Shown here: one piece after another, positions 26,940 to 35,589 of the stretch | Layout: the number at the start of each line of letters is the position of its first letter | Numbering within the stretch: the first letter of the stretch is position 1 | Source of the DNA: Rubrivivax sp. | GTDB lineage: Bacteria > Pseudomonadota > Gammaproteobacteria > Burkholderiales > Burkholderiaceae_C | Assembly: GCA_020248945.1 (NCBI GenBank) | Contig: JADCGQ010000012.1 | Span: 1-64,000, forward strand | DNA: 64,000 nt | Reading direction: 5' to 3' | The notes under the pieces: model-generated | Told to the model about the DNA's origin: nothing | Databases searched by the model: none | Seen by the model: only the letters and a program-made list of their open reading frames with translations | Position numbers and translations under genes: made by a program

Positions 26940-27632
26940 ATGCCCGAGACCCTTCCCGTACCCCGCAGGCCCTGGCCAGTGGCGCAGTCGCCGCGACGCG
27001 ACGCGTTCGAGTTCTACCGGCGCTACAGCCAGCCCTTCTTCAGCGTCTGCGTGGCCGTGGACGTGACGGCGCTGAAGCCTGCGCTGCGCGAGGCCGGCCT
27101 CGGCAGCATCACGCTGGCCACGCACTTCGTGGCGCTGCGGCTGGCGCAGCAGTTCGAGCCCTGGCGCGCGCGGCTGGGTGCCGACGGCGAAGCCTGGCTC
27201 TACGACACCGTGCACGCCAGCACCACGGTGCTGCGGCCCGATGGCAGCTTCGGTTTTGCCACGCTGATGAACACCGCACGCTTTGCCGACTTCTGTGCCT
27301 CGGCCGCCCCCGCGCTGGCCGCGGCGCGCGCGCGCGAGCAGGGCTTCGTGCCGCTGAACGACGACCTTGCGCTCATCCACTGCACCACGCTGCCCTGGCT
27401 GCACTTCACGCAGTTCTCGCACGCGCGGCAGGTAGGCGGCACGGACAGCTGCCCCAAGCTCGCCTTCGGCCGCATCGACACCGGCGCCGACGGCCGCGCG
27501 CGGCTGCCGCTGGCCATCGACGCGCACCACGCGCTGATGGACGGCCGGCACGTGGGCGAGTTCGTGCAGGGCTTCGAGGCCGCGATGCGCGAGCCGCGGG
27601 CCTGGGTGGCGGGGGGCGATCTGCCGGCCTGA
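26940..27632 (+). CDS. Chloramphenicol acetyltransferase-like protein (CatA fold)
   Basis: 230 residues. The C-terminal catalytic signature IDAHHALMDGRHVGEF contains the HHxxxDG motif of chloramphenicol acetyltransferases and E2 acyltransferases. Upstream segments FYRRYSQPFFSVCVAVDVT and LPWLHFTQFSHAR also match the trimeric CAT fold. Many chromosomal members of this family do not confer chloramphenicol resistance, so the acceptor is unknown. It is divergent from the alpha/beta hydrolase gene with only 27 bases between starts. Confidence 0.75.
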   Translation: MPETLPVPRRPWPVAQSPRRDAFEFYRRYSQPFFSVCVAVDVTALKPALREAGLGSITLATHFVALRLAQQFEPWRARLGADGEAWLYDTVHASTTVLRPDGSFGFATLMNTARFADFCASAAPALAAARAREQGFVPLNDDLALIHCTTLPWLHFTQFSHARQVGGTDSCPKLAFGRIDTGADGRARLPLAIDAHHALMDGRHVGEFVQGFEAAMREPRAWVAGGDLPA

Positions 27633-27782
27633 GGCTTGACAGGGGCGCCCGCGGACAGCGGCCCATCCTGCCGAGCTGCACCCTGCCGATCATGGTGCTG
27701 ACACGAAGGCTGCCGAGACTCCCCGTCACTGGCGCGCGACACCGACGACGCCGCAGTCATGCCCAAACCGAGGAGCCTCGTC

Positions 27783-29684
27783 ATGCACCGCCCGCACCCG
27801 CACGGCACCGTCCGTGCCGTCCCCCACCGTCGCCTGGCCCTGGCCGCCGCCGCCGTTCTGGCCCTGGCCGGCACCGCCGCGCAGGCGCAGTTCCGCGTCA
27901 ACCCGTACCTGCAGAACCCCTCGAGCCAGGGCATGTCGTTCACCTGGTTCACGGAGAACGCGGCCTCGGCCACCTTCAAGCTGTTCGAGGGCACCAGCAC
28001 CACGCCTTCGTTCGTGCAGAGCACGGCCGGCGATCTGCAAGCCGTGCTGGCCTACACCACGGCCGAGCGCAACCAGACGATCTCGGGCCTGGCGCCGGGC
28101 TCGTGGCTGAAGTCCGACTCGAACTTCAAGCACGCCGTCGACGTGGCGGGCCTGCAGCCCGGCACCACCTACCGCTACGAGGTCGAGCACAACGGCAGTG
28201 TGTTCCAGTCCAGCTTCCGCACCGCGCCCAGCAGGGACGCCTGGAGCACCGTGCGCTTCGTCGCCATGTCCGACTCCGAGACCGAGCCGCTCGGCCAGGT
28301 CAATCGCCGCGAATGGGCGCCGGGCGCGCTGGCGGCGGGCAGCCTGGCCCGCCCGGCGGCCGACAGCAGCGCCTGGCACAGCGCCTTCGGCAGCCGCACG
28401 CTGTCGGGCGTGCGCGTGCTCAACTACGCGCTGACCGAAGACGAGGGCTATCGCCGCAACCTGGCCGTCATCAACAGCCGCAACATCGACTTCCTCGCCA
28501 TGCCCGGCGACCTGGTGCAAGGCGGCGGCTACCAGCCCGGTTGGGACAGCTTCTTCCGCCACAACGCCGGCGACATCGGCAGCGGCCTGTCGAACTACGC
28601 GCTGCTGCCGGCCCTGGGCAACTGGGAGAACTTCGGTGCGCTCAACGGCGGCTACGGCACCGATGCCGACGGCCGCTTCGGCCCCAAGTTCGGCCGCGAC
28701 AAGTACCGCAGCTACTTCGACGCCCCCGCCAACGGCACCCCGGCGCACCGCGACAGCTACTACCGCGTCGACTACGGCCCCGTCACCGTGATCACGCTCG
28801 ACAGCTCCAACGGCGAGCCCGAAGACCGCCCGCAGAACTACACCGTCAAGGCCACCGGCCAGCAGTACAACGGCCCCGGCTCCGACACGCAGAACAACTT
28901 CACGCGCGCGCAGTACGAGGCCGCCGGCGGCACCGACCTGGCCGACTTCAACCCCGGCAGCGCGCAGTGGAACTGGGCCCATGCCCAGCTGGCCGACGCG
29001 CGCGCGCGCGGCCAGATCGTCTTCGTGCAGTTCCACCACGCGCCGTTCAGCAACGGCGAGCACGGCGTGCCGATGGACCACCTGCTCACCAGCGGCCAGG
29101 GCGGCACGCCGATGCGCAAGTACCACCCGCTGTTCGAGCAGTTCGGCGTGAGTGCCGTGCTCTCGGGCCACAGCGAGATGTTCGAGCGCAGCTTCGTCGA
29201 TGCCGACGGTGATGGCGTCGGCGTCACCTACTACGACGTCGGCGTGGGCGGCGACGGCCTGCGCGGTGGCAAGCGCAATGGCAACTCGCTGAACGACCCG
29301 CTGCTGAACTACAACCCGTTCAGCCAGTGGAGCGCCGACCAGGACGCCGGCGAGCGCTGGGAGCTGGTCAACGGCGTGCCGCAGCTGGTGTCGGGCGGCA
29401 AGCACTACGGCCACCTCGAGGTGAACGTCGAGCGGCTGCCCGAGGGCGATTCGTTCTACGCCCGCGTCACGCTGACGCCGGTGTACGTGTTCCCGCTGCT
29501 CGACGACAACTACCAGCTCATCGGCACGGAGCGCCGCGTGTACGCCGACGAGGTGGTGATGTACATCGGCTTCGACGGCGCCGTGGTGCAGGTGCCCGAG
29601 CCGGCCAGCCTGCTGATGATGGGCGCGGGTGTGCTGGGCCTGCTGGGTGCGGCGCGGCGGCGCCGGGCGCTGGCGCAGGCTTGA
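27783..29684 (+). CDS. Purple-acid-phosphatase-like metallophosphoesterase with PEP-CTERM anchor
   Basis: 633 residues. The start at 27783 has a GAGGAG ribosome site seven bases upstream and gives a signal peptide ending AAQAQ. An N-terminal fibronectin-III-like domain (RVNPYLQNPSSQGMSFTWFT) is followed by a calcineurin-type domain. Metal-binding pieces include FVAMSDSE, FLAMPGDLVQGG, LPALGNWEN (NWEN in place of the usual GNHE), VQFHHAPFS and LSGHSEMFER. The C-terminus is a PEP-CTERM sorting signal: VPEPASLLMMGAGVLGLLG then Arg residues, implying processing by an exosortase encoded elsewhere. It is probably a surface-associated phosphatase. Confidence 0.85.
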   Translation: MHRPHPHGTVRAVPHRRLALAAAAVLALAGTAAQAQFRVNPYLQNPSSQGMSFTWFTENAASATFKLFEGTSTTPSFVQSTAGDLQAVLAYTTAERNQTISGLAPGSWLKSDSNFKHAVDVAGLQPGTTYRYEVEHNGSVFQSSFRTAPSRDAWSTVRFVAMSDSETEPLGQVNRREWAPGALAAGSLARPAADSSAWHSAFGSRTLSGVRVLNYALTEDEGYRRNLAVINSRNIDFLAMPGDLVQGGGYQPGWDSFFRHNAGDIGSGLSNYALLPALGNWENFGALNGGYGTDADGRFGPKFGRDKYRSYFDAPANGTPAHRDSYYRVDYGPVTVITLDSSNGEPEDRPQNYTVKATGQQYNGPGSDTQNNFTRAQYEAAGGTDLADFNPGSAQWNWAHAQLADARARGQIVFVQFHHAPFSNGEHGVPMDHLLTSGQGGTPMRKYHPLFEQFGVSAVLSGHSEMFERSFVDADGDGVGVTYYDVGVGGDGLRGGKRNGNSLNDPLLNYNPFSQWSADQDAGERWELVNGVPQLVSGGKHYGHLEVNVERLPEGDSFYARVTLTPVYVFPLLDDNYQLIGTERRVYADEVVMYIGFDGAVVQVPEPASLLMMGAGVLGLLGAARRRRALAQA

Positions 29685-29731
29685 TGCGAGCGTGGGCGCT
29701 GCAGGGGCAGCGCCCTGCGGCGAGCCGGCGC

Positions 29732-30727
29732 TCAGGCCACAGGCACCACTGGCTTTGCCGTCAGGCGCTGGTAGTGCGTGCGCAGCGACTCGGTCTGCCG
29801 CGTCAGCACCGAGAGATCGGCCTGCAACTGGGCCGCCAGGTCACCCGCCTCGAGCAGGGCCAGGCGGCGCGACAGGCGCTGTTCAGTGGCCGCGATGTCG
29901 GTCAGTCGGTGCTGCACCTCGTCGATGGCCTGACCCCGCGGCACCGCTGGAGGGTTGGAGCGCAGCCTGGACATGATGCGCAGCACGAACTCCAGCCGCA
30001 CCCAGCTCAGGTTGTCGAAGATGCCGTAGGGCTGGACACCCGCCCACTGGTTGTCGATGGTCACCATCACATAGGCGATGTCGCCGGCCCAGCTGGACAC
30101 GCATAACGGCCCGCCATAAGGCGCCCGCGCGTCGTCGAGCAGTGTGCCGGCCGCGTCGTAGGCCTGCATCAGCGGCCAGTTCGCGATGGTGCGGCCCTCG
30201 TCTTCCTTGTGGCGGCGGAAGTCGGAGCCCAGGGTCACCGCGCCGACGGCCACGTCGAAGTCGATGCGGATGGCGTGGTGGGCATGCATCAGCTGGTCGG
30301 GGCCGCCATAGGCCATGTCGCCCACGTTCAGGCTGCCGGGTGGCGACAGCGCATAGGCCGAGTTCGGATAGACGCTGTCGCGCACGGCATAGACGTGGGG
30401 GTCGTACCAGGTCGGATGGTCGACATCCACCCAGCGGCCGGGGCAGGGCTCGAACTGCGAGTCCGAGGTGTGCAGGTAGGGCGAGAAGCGCACGCCGTGG
30501 GTGCTCTGGTAGTGGGTGTCGATTTCCACGCAGTCACGCAAGCTGTTGGCGGCCAGCACGTCGTCGAAGTCGAGGCTGCGCACCACGTTCTTCGGCACAG
30601 GAAAGTGGCCTTTGCGCCAGCGGTCGAGCATGCGCGAGAGGCTGCCACCGAACACGTCGTCGAAGTCGATGCGGCCGCTCAGCGGCACGGCGAGTGTTTT
30701 GCGCAGATCGGCGATGGAAGAGGTCAT
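29732..30727 (-). CDS. Hypothetical protein with C-terminal coiled coil
   Basis: 331 residues from an ATG at 30727 (MTSSIADLRKTLAVP). There is no signal peptide or membrane segment. Aromatic- and Asp-rich segments (HPTWYDPHVYAVRDSVYPN, HAHHAIRIDFDVAV) suggest a globular domain. The last ~70 residues (VQHRLTDIAATEQRLSRRL and onward) look like a coiled coil. No family was recognised. It stands alone between a PEP-CTERM phosphatase and an MFS gene. The gap 30728-30911 upstream shows nothing identifiable. Confidence 0.6.
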   Translation of the reverse strand: MTSSIADLRKTLAVPLSGRIDFDDVFGGSLSRMLDRWRKGHFPVPKNVVRSLDFDDVLAANSLRDCVEIDTHYQSTHGVRFSPYLHTSDSQFEPCPGRWVDVDHPTWYDPHVYAVRDSVYPNSAYALSPPGSLNVGDMAYGGPDQLMHAHHAIRIDFDVAVGAVTLGSDFRRHKEDEGRTIANWPLMQAYDAAGTLLDDARAPYGGPLCVSSWAGDIAYVMVTIDNQWAGVQPYGIFDNLSWVRLEFVLRIMSRLRSNPPAVPRGQAIDEVQHRLTDIAATEQRLSRRLALLEAGDLAAQLQADLSVLTRQTESLRTHYQRLTAKPVVPVA

Positions 30728-30911
30728 GGTGCGTCGAGCTCCAGTGCTCCGGGTCGGCCCTTTTGGCACCGGCCATCGGTGAAACCAGTCTAGGCAGCAC
30801 GCCGGCAGGGCGGCATGACCGAGGTCAATGAGGCCATCGGCACGCCGTGCCTTTCGCAACCGCGCGGATGCACGCCAGACGCGGCGCCGGCCTGGGCGCC
30901 GCCGCCAATGT

Positions 30912-32096
30912 TCAGCCGCGCCGCAGCCGGGCCGCCAGCGCGGCCGTGGCCAACAGCCCCAGCGCCGCCACCAAGGCCGTCGCTATCCCGGTGAACTGCC
31001 ACCCCCCCACCGCCACCGCCACCGCCGCCACCAGCGGCGGCCCGGCAAACTGCCCGGCGGCGCTCCATTGCTGCATGAAGCCCACGGTGCTGGCCACTGC
31101 GTGGTCGCCCGGCGCCACGCGCAGCGCCAGCGAGAACAGCGTGCCCGGGATCAGCCCGCCGACGGCGCTGAACAGCAGCACGGCGGCATAACGCAGCGCG
31201 ACCGTGGCGGCGCTCTCACCCGGCAGCGCGAAGGCGGTGATGGCCGCCAGCGCCATCGTCACGAAGCCCGTGGCCAGCAGCACCGGTGCGGCCACGCCGC
31301 GCTGCAGCAGCCGGCCCGAGGCGATATTGCCGATGATGTTGGCCGCCGCGGCCGCCGCCGTGAGCACCGCCATCGCGCCAACGCCGACACCGGCCTGCGC
31401 GTAAATGGTCGGCAGGAATCCGATCACCGCCAGCCACTGCGACGAGTACGCGCCAAAGGCCAGCCCCACGAGCCAGGGCCCGCCGTGGGCCAGCGTGTCG
31501 CGCAGCGGCGCGACGAAGGCCCGGCGCGGCGCCGCCGGCAGCACCGGCACCGCGCGCCACACGCCCACGGCCGCGGCGGCGCACACCCCCGCCAGCAGCA
31601 GCCACCAGCCGCGCCAGCCCACGGCCGCCATCACCGCCGGGCCGAGCAGCAGCGCCATCGCGGTGGCCAGCGGCATGTAGGCGCCCCACAGGCCCAGTCG
31701 CGAGGGCAGCTGTGCCGCGGGCACCAGCGCCCGCAGCAGCCCCGGCGCCGGCAGCACCACGAGCAGGAAGCCCACGCCTTCGATCACGCGCCAGCCCAGC
31801 AGCCAGGCGGCACCGGGTGCCAAGGCCCCGGCACCACTGGCCAGCGCCAGCAGGAGCAGGCCGGTGATGAGGCTGCGGCGCGGGCCCACGGTGTCGGCCA
31901 GCGCGCCCAGTGCCAGCGCCCCCAGCATGCCCGCCACCTGCACCGCCGACAGCAGCACGCCGGCCGCAAAGAGCGTGAGCCCCAGCTCGGCCTGCAGCAG
32001 CGCCAGCGCCGGCGCCAGCTTGCCCACATGCAGCGCGGCGGCCACGCCGGCCACCAGCACCCACAGCCACGCGGCGCCGGGCCGCGCCGGGGTCAT
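30912..32096 (-). CDS. Major facilitator superfamily transporter
   Basis: 394-residue polytopic protein with about 12 hydrophobic helices and the MFS loop motif GALADTVGPRRSL after helix 2. The second half repeats the pattern. The substrate is not readable; the overall look is of the CynX/NarK-like drug or anion group. Its start codon overlaps the stop of the ProQ-like gene (ATGA), so translation is likely coupled to that RNA-binding protein. Confidence 0.8.
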   Translation of the reverse strand: MTPARPGAAWLWVLVAGVAAALHVGKLAPALALLQAELGLTLFAAGVLLSAVQVAGMLGALALGALADTVGPRRSLITGLLLLALASGAGALAPGAAWLLGWRVIEGVGFLLVVLPAPGLLRALVPAAQLPSRLGLWGAYMPLATAMALLLGPAVMAAVGWRGWWLLLAGVCAAAAVGVWRAVPVLPAAPRRAFVAPLRDTLAHGGPWLVGLAFGAYSSQWLAVIGFLPTIYAQAGVGVGAMAVLTAAAAAANIIGNIASGRLLQRGVAAPVLLATGFVTMALAAITAFALPGESAATVALRYAAVLLFSAVGGLIPGTLFSLALRVAPGDHAVASTVGFMQQWSAAGQFAGPPLVAAVAVAVGGWQFTGIATALVAALGLLATAALAARLRRG

Positions 32097-33310
32097 CGGC
32101 GGTCGCGGTCCTGGCGCGCCTGCGTCAGCAGCGCGTCGAGCGCGGCTTCGCTCAGACCCTTCAGCGCACCGAAGTTGGCCTTGGACAGCGGGCTCTGCTC
32201 GAAGCTGCGCAGCAGCTGCGCGCGCTGGCGCCGGGCCTCGGCCTCGGCGGCCTGCTCGGGTGTGAGCGGCACTGCGGGGGCGGCGTCGGGGCGCGGGCCT
32301 CGGTCGTCGCGCGGCGGCCGGTCGGGGCGGCCCGCGTGAAACGGGCGATCGGGCCTGCCGTCGCGCATCGGTCGTTCGGGCCGGCCGGGCCGATCCGGCC
32401 GCGGCGGGCGGGGGCCTTGGCCATCGGCGTGGCCAGGGCCCTGGGCAGCGGCCGGATTCGGACCCTGCCCTGGGCGTGGCGGGCGCTGGAAGCGCTCGGG
32501 GCGGGGCGGGTTGTTGCTGCGGTCGCCGTGGTTGCCACGGTCGCCTCGATCACCACCGCCAGCACCAGGCGGCCGCGGCGGCCGTGGGGGCCTCGGCGGC
32601 CTCGGCCCGGTGCCGGGGCTGCCGGCAGCCCCGGCTTCCGTGCCCGGCGCCGCGCCGTCGCCGGGCGCAGCCGCCGCTTGGGGCGGCCGCGGTGGGCGGG
32701 CGGCCTCGCGCGCGGCGCGGGCGGCCAGGCGGCCGGCTTCCTTCTTGGCGTCGACGATGGCGCGGCGCCGGTCCATCTCGACACGCGCCGCTTCCATGTG
32801 CTCGGGCGCAATGTCGCCGGCCGGCTGGCCATCGAGATCGAAGCGCGTGGTCGATGCCAGCAGCGCCCGCAGGTAAGCGGTGCTGGTGGTGTGGCGGTGC
32901 AGGAAGAGCGACATCGCCTTCTTCGTGAACACGCCGGGCGCGCGCTGCTGGATGTCGGCCTGGATGCGCAGCTTCACGGGCTTGACGATGCCGGGGCCGA
33001 AGAGCGCCGGGAACTGCTCGGCCAGCAGCCGGGCGCAGTCGGCGCCGGTGAGCTCGGGGCGTGCAGGGGCGGCACCGGCGGGCGGTGTGGCGGCGGCTTC
33101 GGCGGCCTCGGCGGGCGCATCTGCAGCCTCATCCGCTGGCGGCGCTGTGGCGTCTTCAGCAGGCGCTGCCGCCCCTTCGGCCACCGGCTCAGCCGCCGGC
33201 ACGACCGCCGGCACGACGGGTTCCGCAGCCGCCTGCGGCGCGGCCGGCAGGGCTTGTTCGGGGCTCGGTTCCGCGTCGGGCGCGGAAAGACTCTCGTTCG
33301 GTTCGTGCAT
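32093..33310 (-). CDS. ProQ/FinO-domain RNA chaperone with long disordered tails
   Basis: 405 residues. The central ProQ/FinO domain (about 90-200) has LLAEQFPALFGPGIVKPVKL, IQQRAPGVFTKKAMSLFLHR, TSTAYLRALLASTTRFDLDG and a long basic helix. The N-terminal ~85 residues are Ala/Pro/Glu-rich. The C-terminal region has RPPRPPRPPRPPG and repeated RGDRG/HGDRS/RPDRP units, typical of flexible RNA-binding arms. The end (SPLSKANFGALKGLSEAALD) resembles a conserved short motif in betaproteobacterial ProQ-like proteins. It binds structured RNAs by family knowledge. It is divergent from a FAD oxidoreductase, 36 bases between starts. Confidence 0.88.
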   Translation of the reverse strand: MHEPNESLSAPDAEPSPEQALPAAPQAAAEPVVPAVVPAAEPVAEGAAAPAEDATAPPADEAADAPAEAAEAAATPPAGAAPARPELTGADCARLLAEQFPALFGPGIVKPVKLRIQADIQQRAPGVFTKKAMSLFLHRHTTSTAYLRALLASTTRFDLDGQPAGDIAPEHMEAARVEMDRRRAIVDAKKEAGRLAARAAREAARPPRPPQAAAAPGDGAAPGTEAGAAGSPGTGPRPPRPPRPPRPPGAGGGDRGDRGNHGDRSNNPPRPERFQRPPRPGQGPNPAAAQGPGHADGQGPRPPRPDRPGRPERPMRDGRPDRPFHAGRPDRPPRDDRGPRPDAAPAVPLTPEQAAEAEARRQRAQLLRSFEQSPLSKANFGALKGLSEAALDALLTQARQDRDRR

Positions 33311-33346
33311 GGAAGCGGCGGCGTTGGGGCCGCGTATTCTCGTGCC

Positions 33347-34681
33347 ATGACTGCCCCCGTTGCTGACGGCCGCTCCCACCCTGTTCTCGAAATCGCCGTC
33401 GTCGGCGGCGGCATCGCCGGCCTGGCGGCGGCCTGGATGCTGGCGCAGCGCCACCGCGTGACGCTGTTCGAGCGCCAGCCGGCGCTGGGTTTCACCGCCG
33501 CCAGCGTGGCCGTTCACGGCCAGCGCGCCGACGTGCCGCTGCGCGTGTTCTACCCCGGCTACTACCCGACGCTGGTGCGCCTGTACGCCGCCCTGGGCGT
33601 GGCCACCGAGCCGGTGAACTACGCCACCACCTTCAGCGGGCCCGATGGCCGGCCCTACTTCCGCTGGCGCAACCTGCGCCTGGGCGGGCGCAGCTGGCCG
33701 CTGGTGGCGCCGCACGATCTGCTCTCCATGCGCGCCCGGCGCATCGCGTTCGGCGCACTGCGGCTGCAGGCCCGGCTGCGTGCCGCGGCGGCGGCCGGCG
33801 CTCTGCGCGGCACGAGCATCGGCGAGTTCGTCGCGGCCGAACGCATCGCGCCCGAGTGTGTCGAGGGCCTGCTGTGGCCGGCGCTGGCCACCATCGCCAC
33901 CTGCACCAACGCCGACGCGCGCGCCGTGCCCGCCGCCGTGGTGGCCGGCTACTGGGGCGCCGGCCTGGCGCGCGACAGCGTGCGCCGCGCCGTGCACGGG
34001 GCCGACGAGGTGGCGGCGCGCCTGGTGGCGCCGCTGCAGCGCGTGGTGTGCGATGCCGGCGTGGAGCGCATCGCCGCCGCGCCGGGCGGTGTGCTCGTGC
34101 AGCGCCGCGGCGCCGAGCCGCAGCGCTTCGACCATGCCGTGCTCGCCACGAATGCCGCGCAGGCTCTGCAGCTGTGGCCCGAGGCGCCCGCGGAAGAGGC
34201 GGCTCTGCTGGCGCGTTTTCGCACCCGCGCGCTGACGGTGCTGATGCACCGCGACGCCGGCCTGATGCCGCCGCAGCGCCGCCACTGGAGCCCGGTGCAC
34301 GCCTTCGTCGACCCCGCGGCCGAGCGGCCTGAAAGCACCATCTGGCTCAACGCCGTGCAGCCGTCGTTGCGCGCGGCGACGCCGATCTTCCAGACCGTGC
34401 AGCCGCAGCGTGCCCCGCGCGCCGGCAGCCTGATCGCCGAGGCGCGCTTCGAGCGGCCGCTGGTCAGCCTCGACAGCGAGCGCGCGCTCGCGGCCCTGCT
34501 CGCACGCTGGCAGCGGCCCGCGGCGGCGGGCAGCGCGCCGCGGCGCGTGTGGCTGGCCGGCAGCTACGCCGAAACCGGCGTGCCCTTGCTCGAGAGCGCG
34601 GTGCGTTCGGCGCTCGCGGTGGCCACGGCCCTGGGCATGGGTTCGGCACTCGATGGCACGGCGCCGCTGAGCAGCGCGTAG
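33347..34681 (+). CDS. FAD-dependent amine-oxidase-like oxidoreductase
   Basis: 444 residues. The N-terminal dinucleotide-binding fingerprint is IAVVGGGIAGLAAAWML with the acidic end at VTLFERQ. The C-terminal FAD contact is VWLAGSYAETGVPLLESAV. Middle segments (HDLLSMRARRIAFGALR, DHAVLATNAAQAL) match the COG2907-type NAD/FAD-binding proteins. Those often lie near cyclopropane-fatty-acid-type methyltransferases. Here a class I methyltransferase indeed follows, convergent and overlapping by 118 bases. The substrate is unknown. Confidence 0.82.
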   Translation: MTAPVADGRSHPVLEIAVVGGGIAGLAAAWMLAQRHRVTLFERQPALGFTAASVAVHGQRADVPLRVFYPGYYPTLVRLYAALGVATEPVNYATTFSGPDGRPYFRWRNLRLGGRSWPLVAPHDLLSMRARRIAFGALRLQARLRAAAAAGALRGTSIGEFVAAERIAPECVEGLLWPALATIATCTNADARAVPAAVVAGYWGAGLARDSVRRAVHGADEVAARLVAPLQRVVCDAGVERIAAAPGGVLVQRRGAEPQRFDHAVLATNAAQALQLWPEAPAEEAALLARFRTRALTVLMHRDAGLMPPQRRHWSPVHAFVDPAAERPESTIWLNAVQPSLRAATPIFQTVQPQRAPRAGSLIAEARFERPLVSLDSERALAALLARWQRPAAAGSAPRRVWLAGSYAETGVPLLESAVRSALAVATALGMGSALDGTAPLSSA

Positions 34682-35460
34682 CCCAGCCCGGCGGCGCGGC
34701 AGGGGCCGATCAGGCGCGCCGTCACGGCCGGGCGGCGCCAGTCGGGGTGCAGGGCGGTGCGTGCCACGAGCGGGCCCTGGCGGCGCACGTGGCGCGCAAA
34801 GCCGTCCAGCACCGTGGCGTCGAGTGCCAGCGACTGCACGTCGGCAAACCCGGCCGAGCGCAGGCGGGCCATCTGCGCCGGCAGCGGCAGCAGCTCGCGC
34901 CGCGGCACGCCGGCCAGTTGGGCGGCGGCGCGCAGCAGCCAGCCCCAGCCGAGGCGGGCGGCTGGGCCGAGCGTGAGGTCGGTCATCGCGAAACGCCCGC
35001 CGGGCCGCAGCAGCCCGGTCAGGCTGCGCAAGAAGGGCCCGCGCGGGCTCAGGTGGTAGGCGGCGTCGACGCAGACGATGCGGTCGAAGTGCCGGTGCGG
35101 CAGCGCCAGCGGGCCGAGCTGTGCGGCATCACCCTCGAGCACGTGCACGGCGGTGCCCGGCGGCAGCGGCGTGCGTTGCACCAGGCGCTGCGCGGCGGCC
35201 ACCAGCAGCGGGTCGCGCTCGACGCCCCAGACCTCGGTGGCGCCGAAGCCCAGCGCCCACAGCAGCAGCTCGTCGCCGGCGCCGCTGCCGATGCTGAGCA
35301 CGCGCTCGCCGGGCTCGATGCCGGCGGCGGCGCCGACGGCGCGCGCCAGGGCCTCGCAGGCCTCGGCGTAGTCGTCGGCCTGGTCGATCCACAGGCCCAG
35401 GCTGCCCCAGGTGCCGCGGCGGCCGCCTCGATGCAGCAGGGCGCGTTCAGCGGTGGGCAT
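34564..35460 (-). CDS. Class I SAM-dependent methyltransferase (cyclopropane-synthase-like)
   Basis: 298 residues. The SAM-binding core is RVLSIGSGAGDELLLWAL with the acidic VWGVERD; FDRIVCVDAAYHL and LRPGGRFAMTDL follow. A C-terminal helical part is consistent with small-molecule or lipid methyltransferases. The last ~39 codons overlap the 3' end of the FAD oxidoreductase gene on the other strand. The overlap part of the protein (PSSAEPMPRAVATASAERT) looks unconstrained. The oxidoreductase neighbour suggests a shared lipid-modification role, which is an inference. Confidence 0.75.
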   Translation of the reverse strand: MPTAERALLHRGGRRGTWGSLGLWIDQADDYAEACEALARAVGAAAGIEPGERVLSIGSGAGDELLLWALGFGATEVWGVERDPLLVAAAQRLVQRTPLPPGTAVHVLEGDAAQLGPLALPHRHFDRIVCVDAAYHLSPRGPFLRSLTGLLRPGGRFAMTDLTLGPAARLGWGWLLRAAAQLAGVPRRELLPLPAQMARLRSAGFADVQSLALDATVLDGFARHVRRQGPLVARTALHPDWRRPAVTARLIGPCRAAGLGYALLSGAVPSSAEPMPRAVATASAERTALSSKGTPVSA

Positions 35461-35496
35461 CGCGGCTCACCCGCGCGGCGCGCGCCGGGGGCAGGG

Positions 35497-35547
35497 CTTC
35501 GACAGGCTCAGCCCGAACGGATGGGGAGGCAGCCCGAACGGATGGGG
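35497..35547. repeat. REP-like repeat, one full and one partial copy
   Basis: CTTCGACAGGCTCAGCCCGA continuing to ACGG fills 35497-35520. A second partial copy, starting at the CAGCCCGAACGGATGGGG part, follows at 35530-35547. It is the same core as the repeats at 8661 and 56851. It lies in the gap between the methyltransferase and glycosyltransferase genes, where no gene is seen. Confidence 0.8.
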
Positions 35548-35589
35548 ATGCACCCTCCCACCTGCTGCGCAGCATGAGCCGGGTCTCCA

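Noticed and set aside
26940..27632. Chloramphenicol resistance gene
   Set aside because: The HHxxxDG motif supports the fold only; chromosomal context next to a hydrolase and divergence from known resistance variants do not support a resistance claim.
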